Shown piece by piece: positions 16,118 through 24,488 of a stretch of DNA of 64,000 nucleotides; the first letter of the stretch is position 1; the number at the start of each line of letters is the position of its first letter. The stretch spans positions 1-64,000 of the forward strand of contig JALFVN010000056.1 of assembly GCA_022787565.1 (NCBI GenBank), read 5' to 3'. A program made the position numbers and the translations under genes. Source of the DNA: Clostridiales bacterium. Lineage in GTDB: Bacteria; Bacillota; Clostridia; Oscillospirales; Oscillospiraceae. Under the pieces are notes generated by a model. It was not told the DNA's origin, made no database searches, and saw nothing but the letters and a program-made list of their open reading frames with translations.

Positions 16118-17086
16118 TCACACAGAGACGCAGCCTTCGGCCTGCCCCTGTTCCCAGCGCTTATAGTCGGCAAGAAATCTGTTTTTCACCGCCTCGGTCA
16201 CGGCAATATCTGCATCCCACATGGCCTCTGCCGCCGCGCCGAAAACGGGAGGCGCCTTCTGCAGGATCATGTCCGCCTGGGGGGAGGATTTCTCTTTGAT
16301 CGCCTCCACATATTCGGGGAAGTGCGCAACGATCCCGCCGCCCAGAACGACGGAAAAGCGGCCTTTAAAAAACCGCTCTGCCGCGAAGGTCAGGTCCGCC
16401 AGAAGTGCGGATTGCCGTTCAACGATCTCGCAGCAAATCCGGTCCCCAAGGCGTCTGCCCTCAAACACGGCGGGGGCAAAGGAGGCAATATATGCCCGAC
16501 CGCCCCGGTGTACCAGCGGGATGATCCGATCACTGACCGGCTGACCCAGACGCTTTTCCAGAAGCGCCAGCAGCACCGTGTCCCCGCAGCGCCCATCCAC
16601 AGAGCGCAGCGCCATACACAGCGCCTCGCGCCCCAGCTCAAAACCGCTGCCGCCGGTGTCAATCAGGTAGCCCTTGCCGCCGATGTGGCGCAGAGGCTGG
16701 CCTTCCACCCGGACAAACAGGGAGGAACCTGTGCCGCAGACCATGCCGCAGCCGTCACTGTGCCCCAGCGTACCGGAAATAAGGTTGCTCCCGTCGTCAT
16801 CAAAACGTACCGAGTCCACCGCGTACCGCGCCTGTACTGCTTGGGAGTAAATGTCCCCGTTGGGCAGTACGCCGGCCACGCCGCCGTACAGCGCCGCAAG
16901 TCTTCCGGGCGCATGAGCGATTACCTGATCCAGACAGACCAGCATACGCCGACGCGCTTCTTCGGCGCCAAGATCTGTGGCTATTCCGGCGTTCCCCAGA
17001 TGCCGCAGCAGAATATGCCCCGTCTCGTCAAACAGTACGGATTCTGTTTTCGTTCCGCCGCCGTCCACGGCAATACAGTACTTCAT
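16118..17086 (-). CDS. BadF/BadG-type sugar kinase 1 (N-acetylglucosamine-kinase-like)
   Basis: 322 aa of the ASKHA fold. The phosphate-1 loop is DGGGTKTESVLFD near the N-terminus, with a second glycine-rich segment (VCGTGSSLFVR, around residue 115), the IGGKGYLIDTGGSGFELG block and a C-terminal VVLGGGIVAHFPEY. Bacterial single-subunit members of this family phosphorylate N-acetylglucosamine or related amino sugars with ATP, in contrast to the benzoyl-CoA reductase activators that share the fold and carry extra Fe-S cysteines not seen here. It is divergent from the deoR gene and upstream of sulfatase 2. A second paralog is at 20132. Confidence 0.9.
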   Translation of the reverse strand: MKYCIAVDGGGTKTESVLFDETGHILLRHLGNAGIATDLGAEEARRRMLVCLDQVIAHAPGRLAALYGGVAGVLPNGDIYSQAVQARYAVDSVRFDDDGSNLISGTLGHSDGCGMVCGTGSSLFVRVEGQPLRHIGGKGYLIDTGGSGFELGREALCMALRSVDGRCGDTVLLALLEKRLGQPVSDRIIPLVHRGGRAYIASFAPAVFEGRRLGDRICCEIVERQSALLADLTFAAERFFKGRFSVVLGGGIVAHFPEYVEAIKEKSSPQADMILQKAPPVFGAAAEAMWDADIAVTEAVKNRFLADYKRWEQGQAEGCVSV

Positions 17087-17191
17087 TTCCTCCTCCTGAA
17101 AGACAGCGGGTCTTGTGCGGCCTGGTGTTGTGATACCTGGTCCCTGTCTTTATCCATCCACCCGGTTTCTGCCGGAATGGGCTTAAGATGG

Positions 17192-17220
17192 TTGACTTTT
17201 GAAGGTTTTAACCCTATAAT
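17192..17220 (+). promoter_or_regulatory. Promoter of the DeoR-family regulator
   Basis: TTGACT (17192-17197), a 17-nt spacer and TATAAT (17215-17220), giving a leader of about 30 nt. Confidence 0.8.
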
Positions 17221-17257
17221 TGTTAGCATATTGAAATATGTGATGCAGGTGAAAGCA

Positions 17258-18010
17258 ATGGGAAAAAATATTGACAGCAGGCGCGATATTATCCTCTCCA
17301 TGGTGAACGAATACGGAAGTCTTGATTTTCAGCAGCTCCGCGACGCGTTCCCCAACGTGTCCGATGTTACGCTCCGAAAGGATCTGCAGTATCTCAACGA
17401 TACTCAGCAGGCGATCCGTACCCATGGCGGCATCAAATCGATCCCTTCGTTTCTCAACTACTACTACCGCTCAAACATCAATTCCGAACTGAAAAAGTCC
17501 ATTGCCTCCAAGGCGGTGAATCTCATCAGACCAGGAGATTATATTTTCATCTCCGCGGGCACGACCTGCGCCCAGCTTGCAAGCTGTCTGCCCAGCTTCC
17601 CGCTGTGCGTCTGTACAGACGGGATCTATACCGTCAACAGTATTTCTGCCCAACCCCATATCTCCGTAGAGCTTCTGGGCGGCGATGTGGATCTGAACAT
17701 CATGCGCACCGAGGGAATCAACACGATCAACCGCCTTGATTCCCTGCATTTTTCCACCGCGTTTCTCGGCGCCATCTATGTGAACGACGACTTCGGCTTC
17801 GCCCACAACAGCGCAATGACCATGGCCACGCTGAAAAAAGTGATCGAACATTCGGACAGGACTGTGGTCATGGTAGACTCCACAAAATTCAACTCCACCT
17901 TCTGCTCACACTGCATCCCCTTTTCCATGGTCGATATCGTCGTGTCTGACGATGATCTGCCCGCGGAGATGGCAGAGAAGCTCAGAAGCAAAGGGATCGA
18001 GGTCATCTGA
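17258..18010 (+). CDS. DeoR-family transcriptional regulator
   Basis: 250 aa from the ATG at 17258 (MGKNIDSRRDIILSMVNEYG), with AGGTGA upstream. It has an N-terminal DeoR helix-turn-helix (LDFQQLRDAFPNVSDVTLRKDL, about residues 20-41) and a C-terminal DeoR sensor domain (ISAGTTCAQLA, LLGGDVD, FLGAIYV, VMVDSTKFN) that binds phosphorylated sugars in this family. It sits in the middle of the sulfatase locus, divergent from sugar kinase 1, so it is the likely local repressor. The same frame is open upstream to 16322, but that stretch is antisense to the kinase gene. Confidence 0.93.
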   Translation: MGKNIDSRRDIILSMVNEYGSLDFQQLRDAFPNVSDVTLRKDLQYLNDTQQAIRTHGGIKSIPSFLNYYYRSNINSELKKSIASKAVNLIRPGDYIFISAGTTCAQLASCLPSFPLCVCTDGIYTVNSISAQPHISVELLGGDVDLNIMRTEGINTINRLDSLHFSTAFLGAIYVNDDFGFAHNSAMTMATLKKVIEHSDRTVVMVDSTKFNSTFCSHCIPFSMVDIVVSDDDLPAEMAEKLRSKGIEVI

Positions 18011-18041
18011 ACCTCTTCGGAGGCAGTCTCTCCCACCTGAT

Positions 18042-18080
18042 CCCCATCACGGCAGCGCTTTGTGCCGTGATGGGGATTTT
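18042..18080. terminator. Strong terminator between deoR gene and dehydrogenase gene
   Basis: CCCCATCACGGCA (18042-18054) pairs with TGCCGTGATGGGG (18063-18075), followed by ATTTTTG. It can serve both convergent genes. Confidence 0.85.
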
Positions 18081-18085
18081 TGTGC

Positions 18086-19450
18086 TCATACCCGGCCCTG
18101 TTCCGCCAACTGCGCGACAATGCGGTCGGAAATGCGGTCCAGCACGCCCAGATCCCAGGCGAGCTGAAACACGGTGTAGCGCGCCCGTGTCTCCTTGCAG
18201 TACAGCAGAGCGTCCTTCAGCACCTCGGGCGTGACGCCCAGATCCACCGGGTCGGCCGGGCAGCCCAGATCCTTGAGAAGCTCATGGAGTTTCCGGGAAG
18301 AATAGACGCCTGCAAGCATCTGCTGAATCTCATCCCAATGGGCCTGCATCGTATCGATGCGGCGGAGGCGGGCGGAAGTTTCGTTTTTGCCGGAGGCTTC
18401 TTCCAGCTCGATAATGGCCTCGGCGGCGCTGCCGTAGGCGCGGCGGATCTCGCTCCTCCACGTCTCCGGATCATAGGCCCTTGCGGCGGACCGGGCAGCT
18501 TCAAAGTCAATTTGTTCACCGGCCAGTGCTTCCGCTACAGAAAGCGCGATGACAGTACCCACGGCAACCTGCTCGCCGTGCATGGCGTAGGGCTTGCCCC
18601 GCTGATCTCCGACAACTTCCAGATAGTGAGAGAAGTGGTGCTCCGCACCGGAGATAGGACGGGAGCTGCCGTAAAGACTGATGGTGGCCCCGGCAAGCAG
18701 AAGAGCGTTGAGGACGTCACCGATGGTCTCCGGATCCCGTTTTTTCAGGGATCCGGTTTTGCTCAGAATGTCATGCACATAGTCGCTGATCAGCTTGTCT
18801 ATGCTGGCACAGTAGTGGTCGCCGTTGATCAGCGCAGCCAGATGCCAGTCGCTGAGGGCATTGAGCTTGCCGATCAGGTCTGCAAATCCGGCAAGGGTCA
18901 TGCGGAAGGGGGCGCCGGAGAGAATGTCCGTGTCGCCGATGATGACCTCTGTGCTGTGAGCGGGCATGGTGGCCTTGAGATTGTTCACGTTCATAATGCC
19001 AACCGAGGCGGAAAAACCGTCCATCGGGGCCGCTGTGGGGATGGTAAAGCAGGGGAGGCCCAGCTTGAAGCTGGCATAGCGGAGCATGTCGGTGATGGAG
19101 CCGGTGCCGCAGCCGATCATCAGGTCGCAGTTGTCGGGCTTGTTGATCACGATCTCGCCCAGTGTGGCCTCATCAAAGCCCAGATGCTTTATGATCAGCA
19201 CATGGCAGCGCAGACCTGCGGCTTTGAGCAGCTCCTCACACTTGCGGCCGGCCAGCTCATAGGTAATCTTGTCACAGAGAATGTAGGGATAGCAATAGCC
19301 ATATTCCTTTACATAGCCGGGCAGATCGTTGATGGCGCCGCTTCTGATGTCCACGGCCTTGATGGGGGCGTAGTGGGTGCGGCCGCAGTCACATTCAAGC
19401 GGAACGTTCAGGTATTTTTCAACGCTTTGTGTGGTCTCATACATCTTCAT
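18086..19450 (-). CDS. AraM/EgsA-type glycerol-1-phosphate dehydrogenase family protein
   Basis: 454 aa of the iron-containing-alcohol-dehydrogenase/dehydroquinate-synthase-like superfamily, closest in pattern to AraM/EgsA. The NAD-binding loop is MIGCGTGSITDM with TIPTAAPMDGFSAS. Metal ligands are in GFADLIGK (Asp), GAEHHFSHYLE (His) and YAMHGEQV (His). Known bacterial members reduce dihydroxyacetone phosphate to sn-glycerol-1-phosphate. In this locus, next to a SIS isomerase, a kinase and sulfatases, it may instead act on a sugar or polyol phosphate. The CDCGRTH stretch near residue 20 is typical of AraM. It lies 16 bp downstream of the SIS gene. Confidence 0.88.
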   Translation of the reverse strand: MKMYETTQSVEKYLNVPLECDCGRTHYAPIKAVDIRSGAINDLPGYVKEYGYCYPYILCDKITYELAGRKCEELLKAAGLRCHVLIIKHLGFDEATLGEIVINKPDNCDLMIGCGTGSITDMLRYASFKLGLPCFTIPTAAPMDGFSASVGIMNVNNLKATMPAHSTEVIIGDTDILSGAPFRMTLAGFADLIGKLNALSDWHLAALINGDHYCASIDKLISDYVHDILSKTGSLKKRDPETIGDVLNALLLAGATISLYGSSRPISGAEHHFSHYLEVVGDQRGKPYAMHGEQVAVGTVIALSVAEALAGEQIDFEAARSAARAYDPETWRSEIRRAYGSAAEAIIELEEASGKNETSARLRRIDTMQAHWDEIQQMLAGVYSSRKLHELLKDLGCPADPVDLGVTPEVLKDALLYCKETRARYTVFQLAWDLGVLDRISDRIVAQLAEQGRV

Positions 19451-19466
19451 GGTACAGTCCTCCCGC

Positions 19467-20075
19467 TTATTTCCTGTCGTTCAGCAGCCTTTCGCCCACC
19501 GCGCCGGCGGGGTGAATGACCGCAAACTGCTCCCGTGTATAGCCGGTCATCTGCATGAGAGCGATGCAGATGGAGTCAAACATGGATATGACCGCCAGGG
19601 TGCTGGCGGTGGCCAGCATGTTGAAGCGGCAGGGCTCCTGCTCCACCCTGACCCGGAGATAGATATCCGCGTTTTGGGCGATGACTGAAGCGGGGTTTTC
19701 CGAAACCCCGATCAGCAGCGCCTTTTTTGCCCTGCAGGCCGGAATGAGCCTGACCAACTCCTCAGTGCCGCCGCCCTTGCTGATGAGGATCAGAATGTCC
19801 TCCTCCTGCAATACGCCCAGTCCGCCGTGTACGGCGTCGGAAGGGGTGAGAAACAGGGCGGGGATCTCTATACAGTTGAGGGAATGGGCGATCTTCTTTG
19901 CCGCCATGGCAGAGGTGCCGCAGCCGGATAGAATGACTTTGCCCCGGCAGTTCATCAGCGCCCTGGCCGTATCCAGAACCTGCTGCCCGTCAAGCTCCTC
20001 CGAGAGCCTGCGGACGGACTCCGCTTCCATCGCAATGCTGCGCTTTACTTCGGACAGAATCTCGCTGTCAGTCAT
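19467..20075 (-). CDS. SIS-domain sugar-phosphate isomerase (KpsF/GutQ-like, no CBS domains)
   Basis: 202 aa from the ATG at 20075 (MTDSEILSEV), preceded by GGAGAG at 7 nt; an ATG at 20090 lacks a ribosome site. It is a single SIS domain: GKVILSGCGTSAMAAKKIA (sugar-phosphate loop), LTPSDAVHGGLG, LILISKGGGTEELV and a terminal HPAGAVGERLL. These features match arabinose-5-phosphate isomerases and related hexulose-phosphate isomerases, but the two CBS domains of KpsF/KdsD are missing. It probably interconverts an aldose and a ketose phosphate in the pathway served by the neighbouring kinase and dehydrogenase. Confidence 0.88.
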   Translation of the reverse strand: MTDSEILSEVKRSIAMEAESVRRLSEELDGQQVLDTARALMNCRGKVILSGCGTSAMAAKKIAHSLNCIEIPALFLTPSDAVHGGLGVLQEEDILILISKGGGTEELVRLIPACRAKKALLIGVSENPASVIAQNADIYLRVRVEQEPCRFNMLATASTLAVISMFDSICIALMQMTGYTREQFAVIHPAGAVGERLLNDRK

Positions 20076-20131
20076 TACTGTTCTCTCCATACATTATAGT
20101 TTTGTTTTGTTTTGTTCTTCTGGACGGCCTT

Positions 20132-21067
20132 TTATTTTCTCAGACTGCGCAGAAACACCGTTCTGAAATCCTCCGGCAATTCAATGCCGCACAGGTGCAT
20201 GGCCTCTACTGCGGCGCCGAACACCGGGGGCGCCTCCGCCGGAATGATGTTGGCCTTCGGCGGACATTTGGCGCGGATCAGCTCCACATACTCCGGAAAG
20301 TTTGCGGCAATGCCGCCGCCCATCACCACGCTGAAAGGCGCGTCGAAAAAACCGCCGGCGACCCAGATCAGCTCCGCAAGGAACTCCGCGCCCTGGTCCA
20401 GAATCCGCTGGCACACCCGGTCGCCCATGCGCCGCCCTTCAAATACGAGATGGGCCAGCGAGGCAAACTTTGCTCTTCCCCCGGCGTACAGCGGCGGTAT
20501 GCAGTCGGGCATGGCCAGTCCCGTCTCCCGCTGCAACAGCCCGGACAGAAGGGTCTCCTCCCCCCGCCCGTCAAAGGCCCGGCATACGGCGCGGACAATT
20601 TCCCGGCCCAGCCAGTACCCGCTGCCCTGAGAGTCAGCCAGATAGCCCCAGCCGCCGGTGTGGGTAAACACATCCCCCTCCTGACGGCGGATCCAGGTCC
20701 CGCAGCCGGTGCCCACGATGAGGCAGCAGCCGTCTTCCTTGTGGGTCAGCTCGCAGGAGATCATGTTGCGCCCGTCAGTCTCTATGCGGAAATGATCACA
20801 GCCCAGTTCGGCACACATGTCCCGACCGAAAAAGTCGCTGAAATAATATAATCCCGCTACGCCGGCATAGATGCCGCTTATGGGACCGGGAGACTGGGCG
20901 GCAATGCGGCCTATCCCCTCCAGAAGGAGGCTGCGCGACTGCTCAACCCCGATATCCAGCGGATCGCTGCCCGGCAGCAGCAGCTCGTACAGCACTTGTC
21001 CGTCCTGACGGAAGAGAACGAAGCGGGTCTTTGTCCCACCGCCGTCAATGGCAATCATATAATGCAT
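20132..21067 (-). CDS. BadF/BadG-type sugar kinase 2 (N-acetylglucosamine-kinase-like)
   Basis: 311 aa, paralogous to kinase 1. It has DGGGTKTRFVLF at the start, IVGTGCGTWIRR, GGWGYLADSQGSGYWLG and VVMGGGIAANFPEY. An AAAGGAGG ribosome site precedes the start. It is separated from the upstream sulfatase operon by a strong terminator (21119-21154), so it appears to head its own unit: kinase, SIS isomerase, dehydrogenase. Two kinases of one family in one locus imply two sugar substrates or two steps. Confidence 0.9.
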   Translation of the reverse strand: MHYMIAIDGGGTKTRFVLFRQDGQVLYELLLPGSDPLDIGVEQSRSLLLEGIGRIAAQSPGPISGIYAGVAGLYYFSDFFGRDMCAELGCDHFRIETDGRNMISCELTHKEDGCCLIVGTGCGTWIRRQEGDVFTHTGGWGYLADSQGSGYWLGREIVRAVCRAFDGRGEETLLSGLLQRETGLAMPDCIPPLYAGGRAKFASLAHLVFEGRRMGDRVCQRILDQGAEFLAELIWVAGGFFDAPFSVVMGGGIAANFPEYVELIRAKCPPKANIIPAEAPPVFGAAVEAMHLCGIELPEDFRTVFLRSLRK

Positions 21068-21118
21068 ATTTTTTCCTCCTTTACGGGCGGATGAATTTTT
21101 GGGGAAAAACGTCCGGCA

Positions 21119-21154
21119 GAAAAAAACAGTATGCAGGGCTGCCCTGCATACTGT
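21119..21154 (-). terminator. Strong intrinsic terminator of the sulfatase 4-3 operon
   Basis: A near-perfect palindrome (ACAGTATGCAGGGC at 21126-21139 with its complement at 21141-21154) is followed on the minus strand by a run of seven to eight T. It lies about 90 bp downstream of the sulfatase 3 stop codon. Confidence 0.85.
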
Positions 21155-21240
21155 TTTGTTACGCAGAGATCAGATTTTTATTTCCTGCGCCTCTTTCCCG
21201 GCCTGTTTCCGAGAAGCGCAGCTCTTTTCGAAACGCCGGG

Positions 21241-22704
21241 TCAGGTCATGCGCCGGGGCCGTATGGCCACGCTGTCGCCGTAGTTTTCTCTGAATTCTTC
21301 GGATAGCGGCGGCTCGGTCATCTGCATGACGGCGGCGGTCAGGCAGCGGGTCTGCGCCAGCTCACGAAACAGCCGGAGCGTAAGCCGGGTCTCGGTCTCT
21401 TTATATTCCTCTGCCCCGGCAAGGTTCAGAAGCTCGTCCGGGTCCTTCTCAAGATCAAAGAGCTGATACACATCGCCTTTGGCATTGGTGACCAGCTTCC
21501 ACCGGCTGTCCATATACATCAGCTCCCCGGAAAGCTCAGAGAGGAGACAGTCGCGGAAGCTGTCGGATTCATTCTCAATCACACCGCGCAGAGAGCGGCC
21601 GAACTGAATGTAGTTCTGCTCGCCGCCGGCGTAGTCCACCAGCGTGGCGCCGATATCCAGAAGACTCACCAGCGCGGGGCAGAAATGCCCGGTACGCCCG
21701 GCAGTGTCCGGCGTGCGGACGATCAGGGGAACGTTCAGCGCACCGCGGTAGAAGTTGCGTTTCTTGACCATGCCGTGATCGCCGTTCAGCTCGCCGTGGT
21801 CGGAGCTGATGAGCACCACAGTGTTGTCCCACTCGCCCCGGCGTTTTACTGTTTCAATGATCTCCCCGATCTGCCGGTCTATCAGAGTCACTGCGCCGCA
21901 GTAATCCGCCCGCAGCGCCGCGGCCGTCTCTTCAGTGCAGCGGAGTCTTGGCTTTTTCAGATTTGCGTCCACCATGCCCCTGGGCCTGTCCGGATTCAGA
22001 TCCTCCGTCAATGGCAGGGGCCTGGGCATGGCCTCCGGCGCGTACAGGCTGGCATAGGGCTCCGGCGTGTCCCAGGGCTCGTGAGGGCCGCCGAAGCTTA
22101 CATGGCAGAACCAGGGACGCTCATCCCTGTAGTTTTCCAGATAGTTTCTGCCTGCCCTGCCCACATAGACATCGTAGTAATCCTCCAGCGGCAGGGGGGA
22201 GGGGCGGGCAAAGGGCTCCTTGCGGGTATCCATGTCAAGACAGTATGCCTCCCACAGCCCCTTCTCCTTCCACATTTCGGACATGTGGGTGCGGGTCTGG
22301 GTGCTGGAATGGGGGCCGCTGATCTCGTTTACCGTGTCAAAGCCGTAGCCCTGCACAATCGGTTCATAGGCGATCATATCGCCGTAATCCGAATGGAGAT
22401 GGAGTTTGCCGAAGACCGATGTGGCATAGCCCTGCGCCCGGATGAGCTTGGGCCACAGATCCGCATCCGGAGAGAGAATATAGGGGGCATTATCCCAGGC
22501 CCCGTTGCTGTGGGGGTATTTGCCGGTCATGAGACTGATCCGCGCAGGAACACACAGCGGTGCCACGGTCATGCAATTGGTAAAGCACACGCCCTCTGCC
22601 GCCAGAGCATCCAGATTTGGCGTGGCCGCCGGGCCGCCCATGCAACCCAGCACGTCAGCACGGAGCTGATCGCACAGGATAAAAAGTATGTTTGGCTTTT
22701 TCAC
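21241..22704 (-). CDS. Cytoplasmic S1-family sulfatase 3 (Cys type)
   Basis: 487 aa. It begins KKPNILFILCDQLRADVLG, with no signal peptide; the metal site uses D12 and Q13. C51 is the formylglycine residue in C-V-P-A-R. Other signatures are FGKLHLHSDYGD, CHVSFGGPHEPW and LISSDHGELNGDHG. The FILCDQLR opening and HSDYGD loop are seen in several sulfatases of unknown specificity. It follows sulfatase 4 by 14 bp in one operon. The different motif surroundings of the four enzymes suggest they remove sulfate from different positions or sugars. Confidence 0.94.
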   Translation of the reverse strand: MKKPNILFILCDQLRADVLGCMGGPAATPNLDALAAEGVCFTNCMTVAPLCVPARISLMTGKYPHSNGAWDNAPYILSPDADLWPKLIRAQGYATSVFGKLHLHSDYGDMIAYEPIVQGYGFDTVNEISGPHSSTQTRTHMSEMWKEKGLWEAYCLDMDTRKEPFARPSPLPLEDYYDVYVGRAGRNYLENYRDERPWFCHVSFGGPHEPWDTPEPYASLYAPEAMPRPLPLTEDLNPDRPRGMVDANLKKPRLRCTEETAAALRADYCGAVTLIDRQIGEIIETVKRRGEWDNTVVLISSDHGELNGDHGMVKKRNFYRGALNVPLIVRTPDTAGRTGHFCPALVSLLDIGATLVDYAGGEQNYIQFGRSLRGVIENESDSFRDCLLSELSGELMYMDSRWKLVTNAKGDVYQLFDLEKDPDELLNLAGAEEYKETETRLTLRLFRELAQTRCLTAAVMQMTEPPLSEEFRENYGDSVAIRPRRMT

Positions 22705-22718
22705 TTGTCTGCCCCTTT

Positions 22719-24206
22719 TCAGCGCTTGTTGGTCCCCCAGTCGTTTACCTGAACGGTCATATCGGCGCCCTTGGGCTGGGCCACGCCGTGAACGGCAGCC
22801 TCTTCATACTGCCTCCACTGCTGCCAGTATTGCCGCCCGAAGAGAATGCCCTCGTCCTCCCACTCGTCCCGCATGCGGAAGAGGTTTTCCCGCAGCCGTG
22901 CGGTCACATCCTCGTATCCTGCCATGCCAAAGAGATTCATGGTCTCCCATGGGTCGTTTTCAAGGTCGAAAAGCTGCGTCAGCTTCAGATCCTCGGTGCG
23001 GTATTCAATGAGTTTGTAGCGGCTGTCCATAATTCCGCGGATCCGCGCCTGAAAGGCCAGATACAGATATTCTCTGGTCACATGGCTGCTGTCTTCAAAC
23101 ATTTTCGCAAAGCTTATGCTCTCCACGCTCTCGGGGATCTCCAGACCACAGAGCTCGCAGAGCGTGGGATAAATGTCCATCAGATACACGCTGCCGCGGC
23201 AGATGTTATCCTCCGGGATCCCGGGGCCCGCCATGATCAGCGGCACTTTCACGCTGTGCTCATAAACGTTCTGCTTGCCCATCAGACCGTGCTGGCCGAT
23301 GGCAAGGCCGTTGTCTCCAGCCAGGACGATGATGGTGTCCTCCGTCATGCCCCTGGCGTCCAGAGCGTCAAGAATCTGCCCAATGCGCCAGTCGATATGG
23401 CTTATCATGGCGTAATAGTCTGCAATGTGCCGGCGGATATTCTCCGGACGGCGGGGGAAAGCCTCCGTGTTCTCATCCCTGCCCTTGGCGCACCAGCCAA
23501 AGTCAAACTGAGGCATGGGATAATAATTGGGGGGAAGGGAAATCCTGTCGGGATCATACATGTTCCTGAACTGGGGGGGCATGGTCCGGGGATCGTGGGG
23601 AGCCAGATAGGCCACGTACATGAAGAAGGGCTCCTCACTGTCATAGTTTTCAATGAATTTGACGGCAGACTGGGAGAACAGGTCAGTGGAGTGAACACCG
23701 GCGGTGATCTTCTCGGCTCTCACGGTCACGGGGGTCTCGTTGGCGGTAAAGTTTGGAGTGAACATGACCTCCTTGTCATAACAGCCGTTTTCCTTAAAAT
23801 CGTTCACCGGCACGTTCCAGTGATCCCACATGCCGCCGAAAAAAATGTTTTCGCCGCAGTCAAAGCTGCGCACAAAGCTGTCGATGCCGTTATGCCACTT
23901 GCCGGTCTCAAAGCAGTGGTAGCCGTTATGCAGAAAGCACTGTCCCATGGTGACCTGGTCCGCCGGGATGTTTTTGCCGCAGTCTTCAAGATGGAAAAGG
24001 GTCCGGCCCGAATTGATCATGGCTCTGCTGGGCATACAGACCGCGGAAGCGGTGCCGCCGGGAATATGGGCGTTGACAAAAGAAGTGCCTCTGCGGACGA
24101 TGCGATCCATATTGGGCGTATGGATTTCCTCGTTTCCCAGTGCGTGGATGGTGCCGCAACGCTGGTCGTCGGTTAACAGAAACAAAATATTCGGTCTTTT
24201 TTTCAT
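22719..24206 (-). CDS. Cytoplasmic S1-family sulfatase 4 (Cys type, C-M-P-S-R)
   Basis: 495 aa, first gene of the operon, with an AAGGGGATC ribosome site. It begins KKRPNILFLLTDDQRCG without a signal peptide. The formylglycine Cys is C57 in C-M-P-S-R, and a Pro/Gly-rich insert (HIPGGTASAV) precedes it, a variant seen in heparan- and choline-sulfatase-like groups. Further motifs are ETGKWHNGIDSF, VAYLAPHDPRTMP and VLAGDNGLAIGQHGLMGKQN, where the usual S/T-S-D of the last motif is replaced by A-G-D. It is preceded by the palindromic operator at 24254-24277. Confidence 0.94.
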   Translation of the reverse strand: MKKRPNILFLLTDDQRCGTIHALGNEEIHTPNMDRIVRRGTSFVNAHIPGGTASAVCMPSRAMINSGRTLFHLEDCGKNIPADQVTMGQCFLHNGYHCFETGKWHNGIDSFVRSFDCGENIFFGGMWDHWNVPVNDFKENGCYDKEVMFTPNFTANETPVTVRAEKITAGVHSTDLFSQSAVKFIENYDSEEPFFMYVAYLAPHDPRTMPPQFRNMYDPDRISLPPNYYPMPQFDFGWCAKGRDENTEAFPRRPENIRRHIADYYAMISHIDWRIGQILDALDARGMTEDTIIVLAGDNGLAIGQHGLMGKQNVYEHSVKVPLIMAGPGIPEDNICRGSVYLMDIYPTLCELCGLEIPESVESISFAKMFEDSSHVTREYLYLAFQARIRGIMDSRYKLIEYRTEDLKLTQLFDLENDPWETMNLFGMAGYEDVTARLRENLFRMRDEWEDEGILFGRQYWQQWRQYEEAAVHGVAQPKGADMTVQVNDWGTNKR

Positions 24207-24253
24207 AAAGAAAAGATCCCCTTATTTATTTTTTACATCGTCATATCATTTAA

Positions 24254-24277
24254 AAACGAATAAAAGTTATTTCGTTT
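24254..24277. promoter_or_regulatory. Candidate operator upstream of the sulfatase 4-3 operon
   Basis: AAACGAA (24254-24260) and TTCGTTT (24271-24277) form a perfect inverted repeat with a 10-nt AT-rich centre, about 50 nt upstream of the sulfatase 4 start. One arm recurs at the importer promoter (10036-10044). It is a plausible target of the DeoR regulator in the locus. Confidence 0.55.
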
Positions 24278-24405
24278 CGCAAGTCTCGAGCTATTTTAGC
24301 ATGGGGGCTTCTTCTAAATCAATTAACCATTTGCACAATCTTGCTGCCAAGTTTTTGGCTATTTTGCTTTGCGCACAAAAACCGGGCCAAATTGCAGTGC
24401 CGAAA

Positions 24406-24457
24406 CGAAAAAGGCGTTGCCTCTCAATAGCTCTTTCGGCTATTTTGAGACAACGCC
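24406..24457 (-). terminator. Terminator of the DUF4132 operon
   Basis: On the minus strand GGCGTTG-TCTC-AAATAGC pairs with GCTATT-GAGA-GGCAACGCC around a CGAAAGA loop, followed by TTTTTCG. It lies about 30 bp after the stop codon at 24489. Confidence 0.85.
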
Positions 24458-24488
24458 ATCGGCTGGTAATGTATGCTGCTTTATGGGA

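Noticed and set aside
16322-17257. A 312-codon N-terminal extension of the DeoR regulator
   Set aside because: The extension is antisense to the BadF-type kinase. The promoter at 17192-17220, a ribosome site and the family length all support the start at 17258.
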